From contig JAEWQC010000149.1 in NCBI GenBank assembly GCA_023399355.1, positions 1 through 50,586 of the forward strand: 50,586 nt of DNA, given 5' to 3'. Position 1 is the stretch's first letter, and the number at the start of each line of letters is the position of its first letter. Below are positions 1 to 12,200 of this stretch, one piece after another. Made by a program: the position numbers and the translations under genes. Below the pieces are notes generated by a model, which saw only the letters and a list, made by a program, of their open reading frames with translations, did no database searches and was not told where the DNA came from. Source of the stretch: Bacillota bacterium. Lineage in GTDB: Bacteria; Bacillota; Clostridia; Acetivibrionales; DTU013.

Positions 1-183
1 GGATGAGGTTTGATGATCCAACTCAAATTCGCATAAACTATACTCTTGGCCTCCGCAATTCTGTCCCCCGAAATCATAAGGAAATTTTCCGTTTACAAAT
101 TCACCGGATAATTTATCTTCCCAGTACTTTTTTTCGTTAGAAAATCTATTGTCCAATGCTACTATTTTATGTAAAACACTCAC
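1..183 (-). CDS. NRPS, N-terminal fragment (runs off the left edge)
   Basis: An open frame of 61 codons begins at a GTG and runs off the window. A strong purine-rich ribosome site lies 7 bases upstream and the preceding hybrid gene ends 40 bases away, so the two are probably cotranscribed. The visible protein has a Tyr-Trp followed by a KLSGE-type motif and a FPYDF segment. This is how the C-terminal lobe of a condensation domain begins, not the N-terminal HHxxxDG lobe. The protein therefore seems to start with a half-condensation region, probably ahead of an adenylation domain outside the window. Because the upstream protein already ends in a full condensation domain, this fragment may act as a linker or docking element. 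Family assignment is fairly sure; the downstream domains are not seen. Confidence 0.7.
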   Translation of the reverse strand, partial: MSVLHKIVALDNRFSNEKKYWEDKLSGEFVNGKFPYDFGGQNCGGQEYSLCEFELDHQTSS

Positions 184-190
184 ACAAAAT

Positions 191-197
191 CCCCCTC
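191..197 (-). promoter_or_regulatory. Ribosome binding site fixing the GTG start at 183
   Basis: On the minus strand GAGGGGG stands 7 bases before GTG. No ATG in this frame is better placed, so the start is taken as GTG. Confidence 0.7.
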
Positions 198-223
198 GCC
201 TATAATCAGAATCAGATATCCGC

Positions 224-3200
224 CTAGTCTAATATAAAGTCCTCATCCTCTTCCATTTCTTTCTTTATGACAACTATTTCATCTATTAGCGATATCTCAT
301 TGATATTTACATGAATATTTCCCGCAATGGTCTCCAGTATTTCGATGTAATACTTTATAAAGCCTTGTATTGTACTTCTTTTAAATAAGCATGTCTTGTA
401 TTCCATAAACATCTCAATCCTATTATCTGACAGTGCTGCATTTAGCGTAATGTCAAACTTCGCAGTTTTGTTTTCAAATTCCAGAGGCTTAATGACAAGA
501 TTTCGTATAGTGATCTCCTTTGTTGAGTCAATGCCGTCTGAAATATTCATCATATTAAAGCAAACATCAAATAACGGATTCCTATTTTGCAACCGCTTCA
601 CATTGAGTTTTTCCAAAAGATTATCAAATGGGTAGTTCTGGTTATCATATGCTGACAGGCAGCTATTTTGTATTTCTATCAAATATGTTTTAAATATTTG
701 ATTTGCCTTAATAAAACTTCTCACAGGAATTGTATTTACATACATCCCCATTGTATTCTGAATATCTGCGTGAGTTCTGCCGAGTACATTGCAGCCTATT
801 ATGATATCTTCCTGCGCTGTAAGTTTATGAAGAAGAATGTAGAATGCAGCAGTCAGCACCATGTTTATAGTCGTCCCGATATCCGAAGCAATCTTGTATA
901 ATGCGTCACATAAATTTTCACTTAAAGAAAAATTGATGCTATCGCCCTCATAGGAAAGGGTGGAAGCTCTGTTATAATCCACAGGTATATTCAACAGAGG
1001 TACTTCTTCCTTAAAAATATTAAGCCAGTACTCTTCCACCCTTTTTATCTTTTCCGAATGATATAAATCAGATTGCCATTCAGAATAGTCTTTATACTGA
1101 ATAAGTATTTCCGGCAACTCCACACCTTGATAAATCTTGAAGAAATCTTCAATGAGTATTCCTACGGATGACCTATCTGCAATAATATGATGCACATCAA
1201 GCATAAAAACAAACTTATCATATCCAGTCTTAATAATCTCTGCCCTTAACAGAGGAGGCCTTTTCAAATCAAATGGCCTTATGAACTCATTGACGAGCTG
1301 ATTTAAGTCGCTACCGGCTGCTTCACTATATTTTATTTCAAACTTGATGTCATCATGTATACGCTGCACCGGTATCCCTTCATGCATTAGGAAGGAATGC
1401 CTCAAAACTTCATGTCTTCTGACTAATTGATTCATTATTTCTTCAAAATATTGTTTATCCACATCCCCTTCAATTTCCATAATCATGGGGATATTATAGC
1501 TTAAGTTTTCGGGCATCCTCATTAGAAGTGTAAAAATTCCTCTTTGTTGTGCCGATATCGGGTAATATTCCTTTTCCTCTGCAGGTTTTATTGGGCTGAT
1601 ACAATCGTTCTCTAATGCCGCACCGGCCTGTGCACTCTTGTCCAGATAACCGGCAAGCTGAGCCACTGTCTGATAATTGAAGACATCTGATATGCTAATG
1701 CTCCTATTCAAATATTTGTTCAAGCTGTTTACCATTTTCATAGCAAACACCGAATCTCCGCCTAATTCATAGAAACTGTCGAATATGTCTATTTCCTCTA
1801 GTCCCAACACGCTTCCCCATATTCTGGCGATCTTAAGTTCAGTTTCAGTATACTGCCCGTCTTTCCTGCCTTTGGCCAAAACCTCAGTAAGCTTAAAATC
1901 AGTTTTGCTTTCTATTTTTTTATACTTTTTATTCAATTGGGCTTTTGTCCTGATTCCACCGGAAACCCTCAATGAAAGCTTATTCAAATCATCACTGTCA
2001 TAATCCAGTTCCCCGATAATGACCCTGTTGATGTTTTTATGTAATATTTTATCAAAGGCATTCATTGCAATGATGTTTTGAAGTGGTTTAAAAAGCATAC
2101 CTATATTTTCTTCCAAACCAGCACCCATACCGGTGTCTTTCCACAAAGGCCAGTTTATCGTTAATGTCCGTTTGCCCTGTTTGCTTCTGAATGCGGAAAA
2201 AGCATCCAGATATGAATTTGCTGCAGAATAGTCACCCTGACCCGGGTAACCCATGAACGATGCAATTGAAGAAAATAGGGCAAAGAAATCCATATCTTCA
2301 TCCCTGGTTAGATAATCCAGAACCCATGCTCCATAAACCTTTGGAATTAATACACTATCAAATTTTTCCCTTTCTTTGTTTATAATAAAGCCATCCCCAG
2401 CTACACCGGCACAGTGAATAATACCATTAATTCTTCCATATTCTCTCTTCAGGTTTTTTATTACAGTTCCGGCTTCCTCCATTTTCGATACATCTGCACT
2501 ATAGCAAAGAACCTGGGTGCCGCTGGATCTGATATCTATTATGGATTGAAGAATGTTACACAGCTTCCTGTTTTCATTTTTTTCAATGATTTCATCCCAT
2601 CTCTCCACATCCGGAAGTATTGAGCGGTTTATCAAAGCAATAGTAGCATTGACTTTTGATGACAGGTATTTGCATATTTTCAACCCAATATCACCGGTGC
2701 CTCCCGATATGATATACACACCTTCACTTTTAAAAGTAAAGTCATGTTCATCAACAACTTCAATATCCAAATAATCTAATTCTTCAACATACCATCTCCC
2801 ATTTCTATGTGCCGTTACGCTATCATCACCGGGATGTTGCATGGCATAGATGATTTCTTCAGCTTTTGTTTCAGCTTCAATATCGATACATCTGCACACC
2901 AGGTTTGAATATTCACTTGAAAGAGTTCTGCTCAGGCCAAACAAGGTTGCCTGTCCGGGTTGCAGATATTCTTCATTTCCGCTGACCTCCTCTGCATTTT
3001 GTGTTATAACAAAAATATGAAGTTTTTCGCCGAGTGGTCTCTTTAGTATGCTCTTTATAATAAAGAACAGGCTGTATACACCCTTATTCAGCTCGGCATC
3101 CAGTTCATGGAGATCACTTGTGCCCTGTCCGGAATTCATGCATGTTGTGTTAACTATATATGTATAGTCCATCAGGTTAATTTTACCAAGTACGGTGAAG

Positions 3201-6200
3201 TAATCCTCTTCTTCCCCTGAAATGATATACTTTCCATCACTCACTTTTTTAAATTCAGAGCCTAATCTTATCTGGATAACCCTACATCCTTTATTTCTTA
3301 AAGCAACTGCCAGATTCTCCCCTGATCCAAAAGGATCTTCAAATATGATTACTCCTCCAAAAAGAGGAACTGCCTCATGGCTGGCTATATCCACGGGAAT
3401 CCATTTTATTGAGTGGTACAGATTGTTTTTTCCAATTAAGCTGCTGGATAAATCAACCTTCTTAATGGTATAATCATAAATTTCTGCAAAAACATTACCT
3501 TCAGTATCCAGTAGAAGGATATCAAATTGAATCAATTCTCTCGTATCTGTTACAATGTCTTTCATTTTTATGTGGCTATAGAACCTGCTGGGAGTGGAAC
3601 CATAAATCATGATATTTTTATATGCTAATGGAAGGTACCTTTCTTTTACAGTAAGACTAAGTGCATTAACAGCCATATCCAGAAGTGCCGGCTGCAGATA
3701 ATACGTGCTTAAATCATCCTGATACTTCTTATCAAGAGTTAACTCCGCTAATGCCTCCTTATCGCTACTAGTAAGTTTAAGGCAGTTCGTCCACCTATCT
3801 CCAAAATGTATAAATCCTTTTGTGATAGCGTTAGGGTCTATCATTCTGGCATCAGAGTCAAGTTCCCTTAAGATTTGCGTAACATCAACTCTTGGAGGCC
3901 TATTGTCCCCATTCTTGTAAATCTTACCCTGAACATGCCCCTCCCAATTCCTTTGAACATTCTCATTATGAGCTCCTCCCCTGCTTATCATCTCGAATTC
4001 AAGGTGTTCCTCAACTTCTTTTATAATTGTCTGTACTGTCCTGGTCTCTCCTTCTTCCAGCATGAGTGGCGAAAGGATGACTATATCATTAAGCCTCAAA
4101 CTCTTAGTGCCAAAATGATGCATCCCTGCCTGTAAAGCTATTTCCAGATATGCAACTCCGGGCATTACATGCTTCCCGGTTACTTTATGCTCCTTCAGTA
4201 CCCAGTGCTTATCTGCGCTAAACTCAGTTGTGAATACCTTTTGATTCATCGATTCCAGGTGTAGTTTTTCTAATAAAGGATGGAGGGTTTTTTCGCCAGA
4301 GACATGATGACTTTCCCTGGTCCTTTCACCTCTTATCGGAATTTCACTCTTGTTATCAGACTGTGGCCAATATCTTTTCTTTTCAAACGGGTATATGGGT
4401 AAGCTAACCCTATGTACCTCTTCCTCTGCATAAATACTACTCCAGGGGATGTCCGCACCCTGAATATACATTGCGCATAGTTCATTTAATTCTTCCGGAT
4501 TATGGTGTTTTACATATTCCGCCGATTTGAGGCCAGCCAGCATGTCAAGCTTTCTTTTTTCATCCTTGGTAAGCATTCCGTCTTCCATTTCACTGGCAGT
4601 AATACCCTCAACCACTTTATGGCTTCCAAAAAACACCCCCTCCTCTGGGTTTTCTTTCATCCCGTCACTGCACAACACTTGTATTTTATGCTTTAAATCC
4701 TCATAATCCTTTGGCACTAACGCAAGTCTTACATTATAATGTCCTCTTCCCGTGTTTGCCGTATAACATATATTTTCCAGGCTTCCTATCGTAGCTTTAT
4801 CAAAAAACTCCTTATATTCGATTAAGAGATCCTCAAGAACAGATCCCTTTCTGGTTGAAAGTGTAAAAGCATAATGCTTGTCGCGGTTTAATCCGGGCGC
4901 ATCAGTAAATACAGGCGCTTCCTCAACAATAACATGCGTATTCGTGCCGCTTATTCCAAAGGAACTCACCCCTGCCCTTAAAGGATAACTGCTATTTTCA
5001 AGATGAACTGTTTTATCAACAAGATACACTGGAGATTCAATAAAATTGATATAAGGATTAGGCCTTTTAAAATTTATCGTGGGAGGCACCTGCTTATTTT
5101 TCAAGCACAGTACCACTTTTATCAAGCCTGCCAATCCGGAAGGTGCCACCAAATGCCCTATATTACCCTTAACCGTTCCTAACCCACAGAATTGAGTTTT
5201 ATCCGTATATCTTTTAAACGCATTGGTGATACCTTTAATTTCGATGGGATCTCCAAGAACTGTCCCTGTCCCATGCGCTTCAATAAAAGATATAGTTTCA
5301 GGATTTATCCCGGCTTTTTCCCAAACACCTGCAATAAGGTCCTCCTGTGCTTTTGCATTCGGCGCCGAAATACCATTCGAAGCGCCGTCGTTATTGCAGG
5401 CACTTCCTTTAATTACTGCATAAATATTATCTTTATCGCTTAAAGCCTTTGAAAGGGGTTTTATAATTATTGCAGTAATTCCCTCACCCCATACCGTCCC
5501 GTTGGCATCTCTGTCAAAAGGCCTTAATGTATTGTCATCTGATTCCAGTACATGCAGCTTTTTATCCTTGGAGGGAAAGTACATAACTCTTGCACCGCCT
5601 ACTATGGCCTGTTCACACTCGCTGTTTTTTAAGGCTTTACATGCAATATGCAGCGCAACCAGTCCTGATGAACAGGCCGTATCAACGACAAGACTCGGCC
5701 CGTTCAAATTTAAGATGTAGGATATTCTACTAGCCAGAATTCCCGTTGCCGATCCTGTAAATCCCACCATATCGAAATCTGATATGAAGTCTTTATAAAG
5801 TGGTTCATTTAAATGAGCCTTGCCTACATACACACCCGTTTTTGTACCGTTTAGGCGGTTACCGCCAAGGCCTGCATCTTCAATAGCACCCCAGGCTGTC
5901 TGTAATAAAAGCCTTTGTATGGGGTCCATCCTGACTGCTTCCGCGGGAGAAATGTTAAAAAACGCGGCATCAAAGCTATCAACCTCTTCCAGGTAGCCTT
6001 GCGTCAAATAATCATCCTCTGCCAGTTTATCACTGCTATTTATAAATGCATCCGTGTTTTTCCTCCTATCTTCCGGAAACGTTCCAATACAGTTTTCCCC
6101 GTTTTTTAAATTTTCCCAGTATTCACAGACATTCTTCGCCCCCGGCAATCTGCAATCCATGCCGATTATTGCAATATCATCTGTGTTTTCAATAGTATTG

Positions 6201-6292
6201 CCATAGATCTCTTTCAACATTATTGAGGCATCATTTGTAGATAAGCTTTTTTTGATGACTTGTTCGTATATGTATGTTTTTATCTTTTCCAC
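224..6292 (-). CDS. Hybrid trans-AT PKS-NRPS: KS-DH-KR-ACP-C
   Basis: A 2022-residue protein with one PKS module and a terminal condensation domain. The KS (about residues 38-460) has the Cys in DTACSSG (near 204) and both His motifs, EAHGTGT and NIGH. No acyltransferase follows, only the KS-adjacent linker ending in PIYPFEKKRYW. The DH (about 667-955) keeps HxxxGxxxxP. The KR (Rossmann motif GGTGDIG near 1195) has the catalytic Ser and Tyr. The ACP carries GGDS (Ser near 1512). The C domain (about 1575-2000) has HHIIADR in place of HHxxxDG. It should elongate with a malonyl unit, reduce and dehydrate it, then condense the chain with an amino acid held on the next protein. The start is GTG, one base after the upstream stop, with its ribosome site inside the upstream coding end, so the two are tightly coupled. 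The acidic tail is probably a docking segment. Confidence 0.9.
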   Translation of the reverse strand: MEKIKTYIYEQVIKKSLSTNDASIMLKEIYGNTIENTDDIAIIGMDCRLPGAKNVCEYWENLKNGENCIGTFPEDRRKNTDAFINSSDKLAEDDYLTQGYLEEVDSFDAAFFNISPAEAVRMDPIQRLLLQTAWGAIEDAGLGGNRLNGTKTGVYVGKAHLNEPLYKDFISDFDMVGFTGSATGILASRISYILNLNGPSLVVDTACSSGLVALHIACKALKNSECEQAIVGGARVMYFPSKDKKLHVLESDDNTLRPFDRDANGTVWGEGITAIIIKPLSKALSDKDNIYAVIKGSACNNDGASNGISAPNAKAQEDLIAGVWEKAGINPETISFIEAHGTGTVLGDPIEIKGITNAFKRYTDKTQFCGLGTVKGNIGHLVAPSGLAGLIKVVLCLKNKQVPPTINFKRPNPYINFIESPVYLVDKTVHLENSSYPLRAGVSSFGISGTNTHVIVEEAPVFTDAPGLNRDKHYAFTLSTRKGSVLEDLLIEYKEFFDKATIGSLENICYTANTGRGHYNVRLALVPKDYEDLKHKIQVLCSDGMKENPEEGVFFGSHKVVEGITASEMEDGMLTKDEKRKLDMLAGLKSAEYVKHHNPEELNELCAMYIQGADIPWSSIYAEEEVHRVSLPIYPFEKKRYWPQSDNKSEIPIRGERTRESHHVSGEKTLHPLLEKLHLESMNQKVFTTEFSADKHWVLKEHKVTGKHVMPGVAYLEIALQAGMHHFGTKSLRLNDIVILSPLMLEEGETRTVQTIIKEVEEHLEFEMISRGGAHNENVQRNWEGHVQGKIYKNGDNRPPRVDVTQILRELDSDARMIDPNAITKGFIHFGDRWTNCLKLTSSDKEALAELTLDKKYQDDLSTYYLQPALLDMAVNALSLTVKERYLPLAYKNIMIYGSTPSRFYSHIKMKDIVTDTRELIQFDILLLDTEGNVFAEIYDYTIKKVDLSSSLIGKNNLYHSIKWIPVDIASHEAVPLFGGVIIFEDPFGSGENLAVALRNKGCRVIQIRLGSEFKKVSDGKYIISGEEEDYFTVLGKINLMDYTYIVNTTCMNSGQGTSDLHELDAELNKGVYSLFFIIKSILKRPLGEKLHIFVITQNAEEVSGNEEYLQPGQATLFGLSRTLSSEYSNLVCRCIDIEAETKAEEIIYAMQHPGDDSVTAHRNGRWYVEELDYLDIEVVDEHDFTFKSEGVYIISGGTGDIGLKICKYLSSKVNATIALINRSILPDVERWDEIIEKNENRKLCNILQSIIDIRSSGTQVLCYSADVSKMEEAGTVIKNLKREYGRINGIIHCAGVAGDGFIINKEREKFDSVLIPKVYGAWVLDYLTRDEDMDFFALFSSIASFMGYPGQGDYSAANSYLDAFSAFRSKQGKRTLTINWPLWKDTGMGAGLEENIGMLFKPLQNIIAMNAFDKILHKNINRVIIGELDYDSDDLNKLSLRVSGGIRTKAQLNKKYKKIESKTDFKLTEVLAKGRKDGQYTETELKIARIWGSVLGLEEIDIFDSFYELGGDSVFAMKMVNSLNKYLNRSISISDVFNYQTVAQLAGYLDKSAQAGAALENDCISPIKPAEEKEYYPISAQQRGIFTLLMRMPENLSYNIPMIMEIEGDVDKQYFEEIMNQLVRRHEVLRHSFLMHEGIPVQRIHDDIKFEIKYSEAAGSDLNQLVNEFIRPFDLKRPPLLRAEIIKTGYDKFVFMLDVHHIIADRSSVGILIEDFFKIYQGVELPEILIQYKDYSEWQSDLYHSEKIKRVEEYWLNIFKEEVPLLNIPVDYNRASTLSYEGDSINFSLSENLCDALYKIASDIGTTINMVLTAAFYILLHKLTAQEDIIIGCNVLGRTHADIQNTMGMYVNTIPVRSFIKANQIFKTYLIEIQNSCLSAYDNQNYPFDNLLEKLNVKRLQNRNPLFDVCFNMMNISDGIDSTKEITIRNLVIKPLEFENKTAKFDITLNAALSDNRIEMFMEYKTCLFKRSTIQGFIKYYIEILETIAGNIHVNINEISLIDEIVVIKKEMEEDEDFILD

Positions 6293-6293
6293 T

Positions 6294-9200
6294 TTACCTG
6301 CACCCTCCGGATTTTATTACTTCATCTGCTTCATTCATCGTTATGTCACCATTAACCAGCATTTTCAGCACATCTTCGATATCATTATCCATGCCTTTAC
6401 TTTCTTCATCTACACTTATGCTTTCTTTTATCTGTTCATTTTTCTGATTGGCTTTTTCCGTCTTTTCATCAATATACTCAGCCATCCGGCTGACAGTAGA
6501 ATACGAGAATACATCCGCGATATCCACGGCCCCGGGAAATTGTTTTTCTATTTCCTTTAACAATTGAGTCGCCAGAATAGAATCTCCTCCCATGTCATAA
6601 AAGCTTTCATATACATTGACTTCCTTCATTCCCAAAACTTTTGCCCAAATTTTTGAAAGAATGATTTCAATATGGTTAAAGCTATCCCCATCTCTACCTG
6701 TAATCAATATATTTGAGTTTTCAATATCACTATTTTCAACTTTGTTCGCCTTTTTCCGCATAAACTTATATGCATCCAGGAGCTTTTCAGAAAGGATTGA
6801 ATTTCCATTTAGGCTTGAAACACTATCCAAGTCAAGCTCTCCAACAATTATATTATGAATATTCTTACTTAAAACCTCGTCAAAGGCATTTACTGCATCT
6901 ATTGTCTTTAGTGACTTAAACACAGAATCCATGGTCACCCCATGGTCAAAAGCCATTCCTGTTTCCTTCCATGCCGACCAGTTTATCGATAATGTTTTCT
7001 TTCCCTGTTTGCTTCTATATGCAGCATATGAGTCCAAATATGAATTTGCTGCCGTATAATCACCCTGACCAGGATAACCGATAAGGGATGCAACAGATGA
7101 AAACAGCACAAAGAAATCCAATGAATCGGATTTTGTCAGGGAGTCCAATATCCATGTTCCATGTATTTTGGGTTTAATAACACTATTAAAGGTCTCCTCC
7201 TCTTTCATGTAGATAAACCCTCTTCCTGCCTGCCCGGCGGCATGAATCACCCCGTTTATTTTCCCATATCTGCACCTGATATCGCTTATTACCGGCTCCA
7301 TCTGATTAAGATCAGAAACATCTGCAGGATAATAGCTTACTTCTGCTCCTGATTCTTCGATATGAATTATTATTTTTATTAATCTTGCCAACTTTCCATT
7401 TTCATTCTCCATAAGGAACTCATGCCATTTTTTGCGTTCCGGTAGTATAGTCCTTCCGATCAAAGCTATATTTACCTTGTTTTTTGCAGCCAGATATCCG
7501 CACATTTCCTGCGCTATTCCACCCAGCCCTCCGGTGATGATGTAGGCCCCGTTTTCTTTAATATCAATTTCTTCATTCGTAATTTCTTCAATATTCAAAT
7601 GATCAATATTCTGAGCATGATAAGTTCCATTTCTGACAGCCACTATATCCCGGGCATCTTCTCCTGTTATTAATGGCAGGACATCTGTTGCTACATTTAA
7701 ACGATCTATGTCTATAAATTTGCATCTGATATTGGGATGCTCCTTCTGAATAACCTTACACAGTCCGAATATACTTGTATTTGTCGGGTATATTTCCGGC
7801 TCGCTGCCAGTAACCTCATGCGCCAGCATAGATACCACAAATATTTGAAGATTATCTTTTAATCCATTTCCAACAAGGCTTTTAATCATATAGTTCATGC
7901 TATACAGTCCCTGGTTCAGCCTGGAGTTCAGTTCATTAATATTTTCAATTTTCTGCTGGGAAGAAACAGTAAGCATATGGATGATCTGCGATATCTTTCT
8001 CCTTTTTATCTCCATGAAAAGATGTTCATAATCGTTTTCCAACCCTTGAATACTATATCTGTTGTCATTATATTTTTTATAAATTGGACCTTGTTCAACT
8101 TCAATAATCTCCTTGCCTAAAGCTTTAAGCTCCTTTGCCAAATCATCGCCCAGACCATTATTATCCTTTAAAATTATAACGGTACCCTCAGCGGATAGGT
8201 TTTTCTCCTGAGGCCTCTCATAAGGTACCCAATTGACTTTTGAATAAATATTGCTTCTGACAAGTTTCATAAATTCGTGAACTCTTTTTAGTTTAAAGTC
8301 TCTAATCTCAGCAAATATATTGCCGTTCTTATCAACTAAATCCACATCGAAGCTTACGATCTCCTCATTGAAGGAAGAGGTGTCAATTCTTTTGATATAG
8401 CTGTAAAAAGCAGCCGGCATGGTACCATAGACTTTAAATCCCTTATACGAAAGAGGCAGATACCTTTTATTAAACGTAAAGCAATATGCTGCAGCAGCCA
8501 TATCAAGCAGACTTGGATGGAAGCAGTATGTATCAAGGTCGTTTATAAACTTTTCCGGTAATGCCAGTTCCGCCAATCCTGTTTCTTTGCCTATCTTTAA
8601 ATTATGGATATTAAGCCATCTCGGGCCAAACTCTATAAAACCTTTTGATAACTCATTCTGATTAATAGCCATTTCGCTTATAGAGCATTCGCTTTTCAGT
8701 TTGTCAATATCATACCTTTTCGGTTCTTTGTCATTATGAATTAGAAATCCACCTTCGGCATGTTTGACCCAGTTTACAATAGAACTTCCGTTTTCCTTTT
8801 CCTCCTTGCTTGCTATAACAAAGCTGTAGCAATTCTTATCTCTCTTGATAATTGTTTGAACATCGCGCGATTTGCCTTCCTGTAGAACAACAGGTGAATA
8901 AAATGTTATATCCCTAAGCTCAATCTGACCTTTTGAAGCATATTTCAGACTGGCCTGATATATCATTTCTATGTAGGTCGTTCCCGGCAAAACATAGTTT
9001 CCCATTATTCTATGGTCCCATAGTACAAAATGCTTTTCCGGACTGAACTCAGTGGCATATATGTCCTGATCCGATGATTCTGCTAAAAGCGTCTCTAATA
9101 AAGGATGGATAAACCCACCTGAATCGCGTCTGTCTACTTTAAAATCCGGAATATCGATCCAGCATCTCAGCCTTTCAAACGGATAAGTCGGTAAGCTGAC

Positions 9201-12200
9201 TTTTTTCATGGCTTTTTTATTGAGATATAAACCGGCCCAGTCAACGTCCGCACCTTTTACATAAACACTACACAGACCACTAATAGAATCCAGGTCTACA
9301 TTATCCATAGATGTAATTTGATCAATAGATGAACCGGCTTGTTTTGAAAGCCCGCTTTTGATTAGGGTCTGATCTCCGGATATTACTGCAGTATGCTTTC
9401 CATAGAAAATGCCCTCGACAGGTGCTTCGTACAGTCCATTGCTTATTATCTTACCAATCTTAGCCCGCAGTGCATCCATACTTTCAATTGCCAACGCCAC
9501 TCTGCAGCTGTAATGAGATCTACCGGTGTTAGCCGTGTAGCATAAATCCTCTAAATGAATATTATCGTTCTTATCCAGAAAATCCTTATAGCTAACAATC
9601 AATCTTTTTAGTGCCTCTTCACTTTTTGCCGATAAGGTTAGAATATTATACTTTATGTGCTCCTTATCCCCGGTATTTTTAAGATACGGCGCCTCTTCAA
9701 GAACAACATGACAATTTGTCCCGCTGAATCCAAAGGCGCTTACGCCGCATCTCCTTGGGAAATCGTCAACTTCCCATTTTCTTAACATGTCATTGACATA
9801 TAAAGGTGACGTTTCAAAACTGATCTTCATATTTGGCTTTTCAAAAAAGATAGTCGGAGCAAGTTCTTTATTTTTCAGAGACATCACTGCTTTAACTAAG
9901 CCAGCTAATCCGGCAGCTTCATATAGATGGCCTATATTGGACTTCACCGTACTGATAGCACAGAAATTACTTTTTGTGGTATACTTGCTGAATGCATCAG
10001 TTATAGCTTCAATTTCAATAGGATCTCCAAGTTTTGTGCCCGTTCCATGAGCTTCGATATATGTTATTGTAGAAGGATTTATAGAAGCATTCTCCCAAGC
10101 TTCCAGTATTACCTCCGTTTGGGCTTTTGCATTAGGCGCGGTCAATCCTACAGAAGCTCCGTCTTGATTTACAGCGCTTCCCTTAATGACTGCATGTATA
10201 TTGTCTCCATCCTCTACCGCTTTACCTAGAGGTTTCAAAAGTATTGCGATTACACCTTCACCTGTGCCGGTACCATCTGATTTATTATCAAAAGCCCGGG
10301 TCCTCGCACTGGATGATTCGATACCCACTTTCACCTGGTCCGCTGCAGGTATGAGATTTATTTTCACTCCACCTGCAATTGCCATATCACATTCTCCGTT
10401 TAATAAACTTTTACATGCGACATGTACAGATACTAATGACGAAGAGCATGCTGTATCAATCAAAATACTCGGGCCTCTAAGATCCAGCATATATGCAATT
10501 CTGCTTGGAATAATAGAAGTCAGGTTACCCGCTAAGGAAATTGCTAACGAAGATGGTTCCATTTCAGCAATACAGTTCAAATAGGTATTTAAGGGATTGT
10601 TGGAAAATCCCAGAAATACTCCTGTCCTGGTTCCTTTTATTCTGTTTCCGCCATATCCCGCATCTTCAGTAGCCGCCCATGCCGTTTCCAGGAAAATACG
10701 CTGATTGGGATCCATTAAACTCGCTTCCTTAGGTGATAAACGAAAGAACTTATAATCAAATTTATCTATTTCATCCATGTAAGCTGCTTGCATATATTCT
10801 ACTTGATCCACGCTGTTGCCCTTAAATTTTAAGTAACTGTCAATATCTTTTTTACGTGTTGCAGGGAAATCTCTAATGCAGTCCCTGCCGCTTCTTATGT
10901 GCTCCCAAAAATCATATACATCTGAAGCAAGAGGCATATGTGCTGACATACCGATAATAGCTATATCATTTTCCCTAAAAGCTTTTCCCATATCTGTTTG
11001 CTTGTTTACAACCGCAGCTATGGATTCTGAATGTTCCACATCCTGGGAGCTTATATACTCAGCCAGAGCGGAAATATTCGGATATGCAAAGACCTTGGAT
11101 AAATTCAGTTTGCCCGGAAATTGTTTTTCCAGGAGTTCGTACATCTGTGTTAAAAGAATTGAATCTGCACCCAAATCAAAAAAGTTATCATAAATGTCAA
11201 TTTCATTAAAGCCTAAGGAATCCATACAGGCTTTTGCAATTTTCTTTTCTATCTCACTGTATGCTTCTCCGTCTTTGCCTTTAAGCCTGATGACTGTTGT
11301 TTTATCAGGTACCTGCCTTGTGACTGTTCCTGCATTCGAATTGTGCTTATACCATTCCAATTCAGTCACAATTTCACTAGAGACATCAAATGGCACCTTT
11401 TCAAGTAAAAAGATCATTTTACTTTCAAAATTCAACTCGCCTATAAGTACTTTCGAAACATTCTTATGTAGTACTTTATCAAATAATTCTATTGCTTTGA
11501 CAGTTTTTATCGCTTTAAAGACAGTATCCGAAACAAAACCTTGCTTTAAGGCCATGCCCGTTTCTTTCCACGCTACCCAATTAATTGTTGTAGCTTTTAA
11601 TCCCTTTGCTTTTCTATAAGAGGCAAAGGAATCAAGATATGCATTTGCAGCAGCATAGTCACTCTGTCCTGGAGCACTGAATATGGATGCAACGGAGGAG
11701 AACATCACAAAAAAATCAAGATTCTCTTCTCGTGTCATGTAGTTCAGAATCCAAGTACCGTTTACTTTAGGAAGAAGAGTTTCAATAAATTTGCTTTCGC
11801 TCTTTTGGGATATTAAAGACTCTTCAGTAATCCCTGCGCCATGAATAACGCCATTTATCTTTCCAAACCTTTCTTTTAATTTATCCCGAACTTCCTTCAT
11901 CGCTGCAAAATCAGAAACATCCGCGCTAAAATAGGCTACCTGCGCTCCCATAGCTTCTATTGCCATAATAGCGGATATCCTGGCGCAAAGCCCCCCATCC
12001 TCAGCTTTACCGAGAATTTCTTTCCATTGGCTGATTTCAGGAACTTTTGAGCGGTTAATTAAAGCCAACTTAATATTCTTGCATGCCGACGCTAAATATT
12101 TAGCCACTTCAAATCCTATTCCATCTATTCCGCCTGTTATAAGGTATACCCCATCCTCCTTGATAGTGACAGAGCTATCTCTTTCAGCTTCCAAATCAAT

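Noticed and set aside
11194..11619. A 141-codon open frame on the plus strand
   Set aside because: Antisense shadow of the bimodular PKS (ACP and KR region), with no family resemblance.
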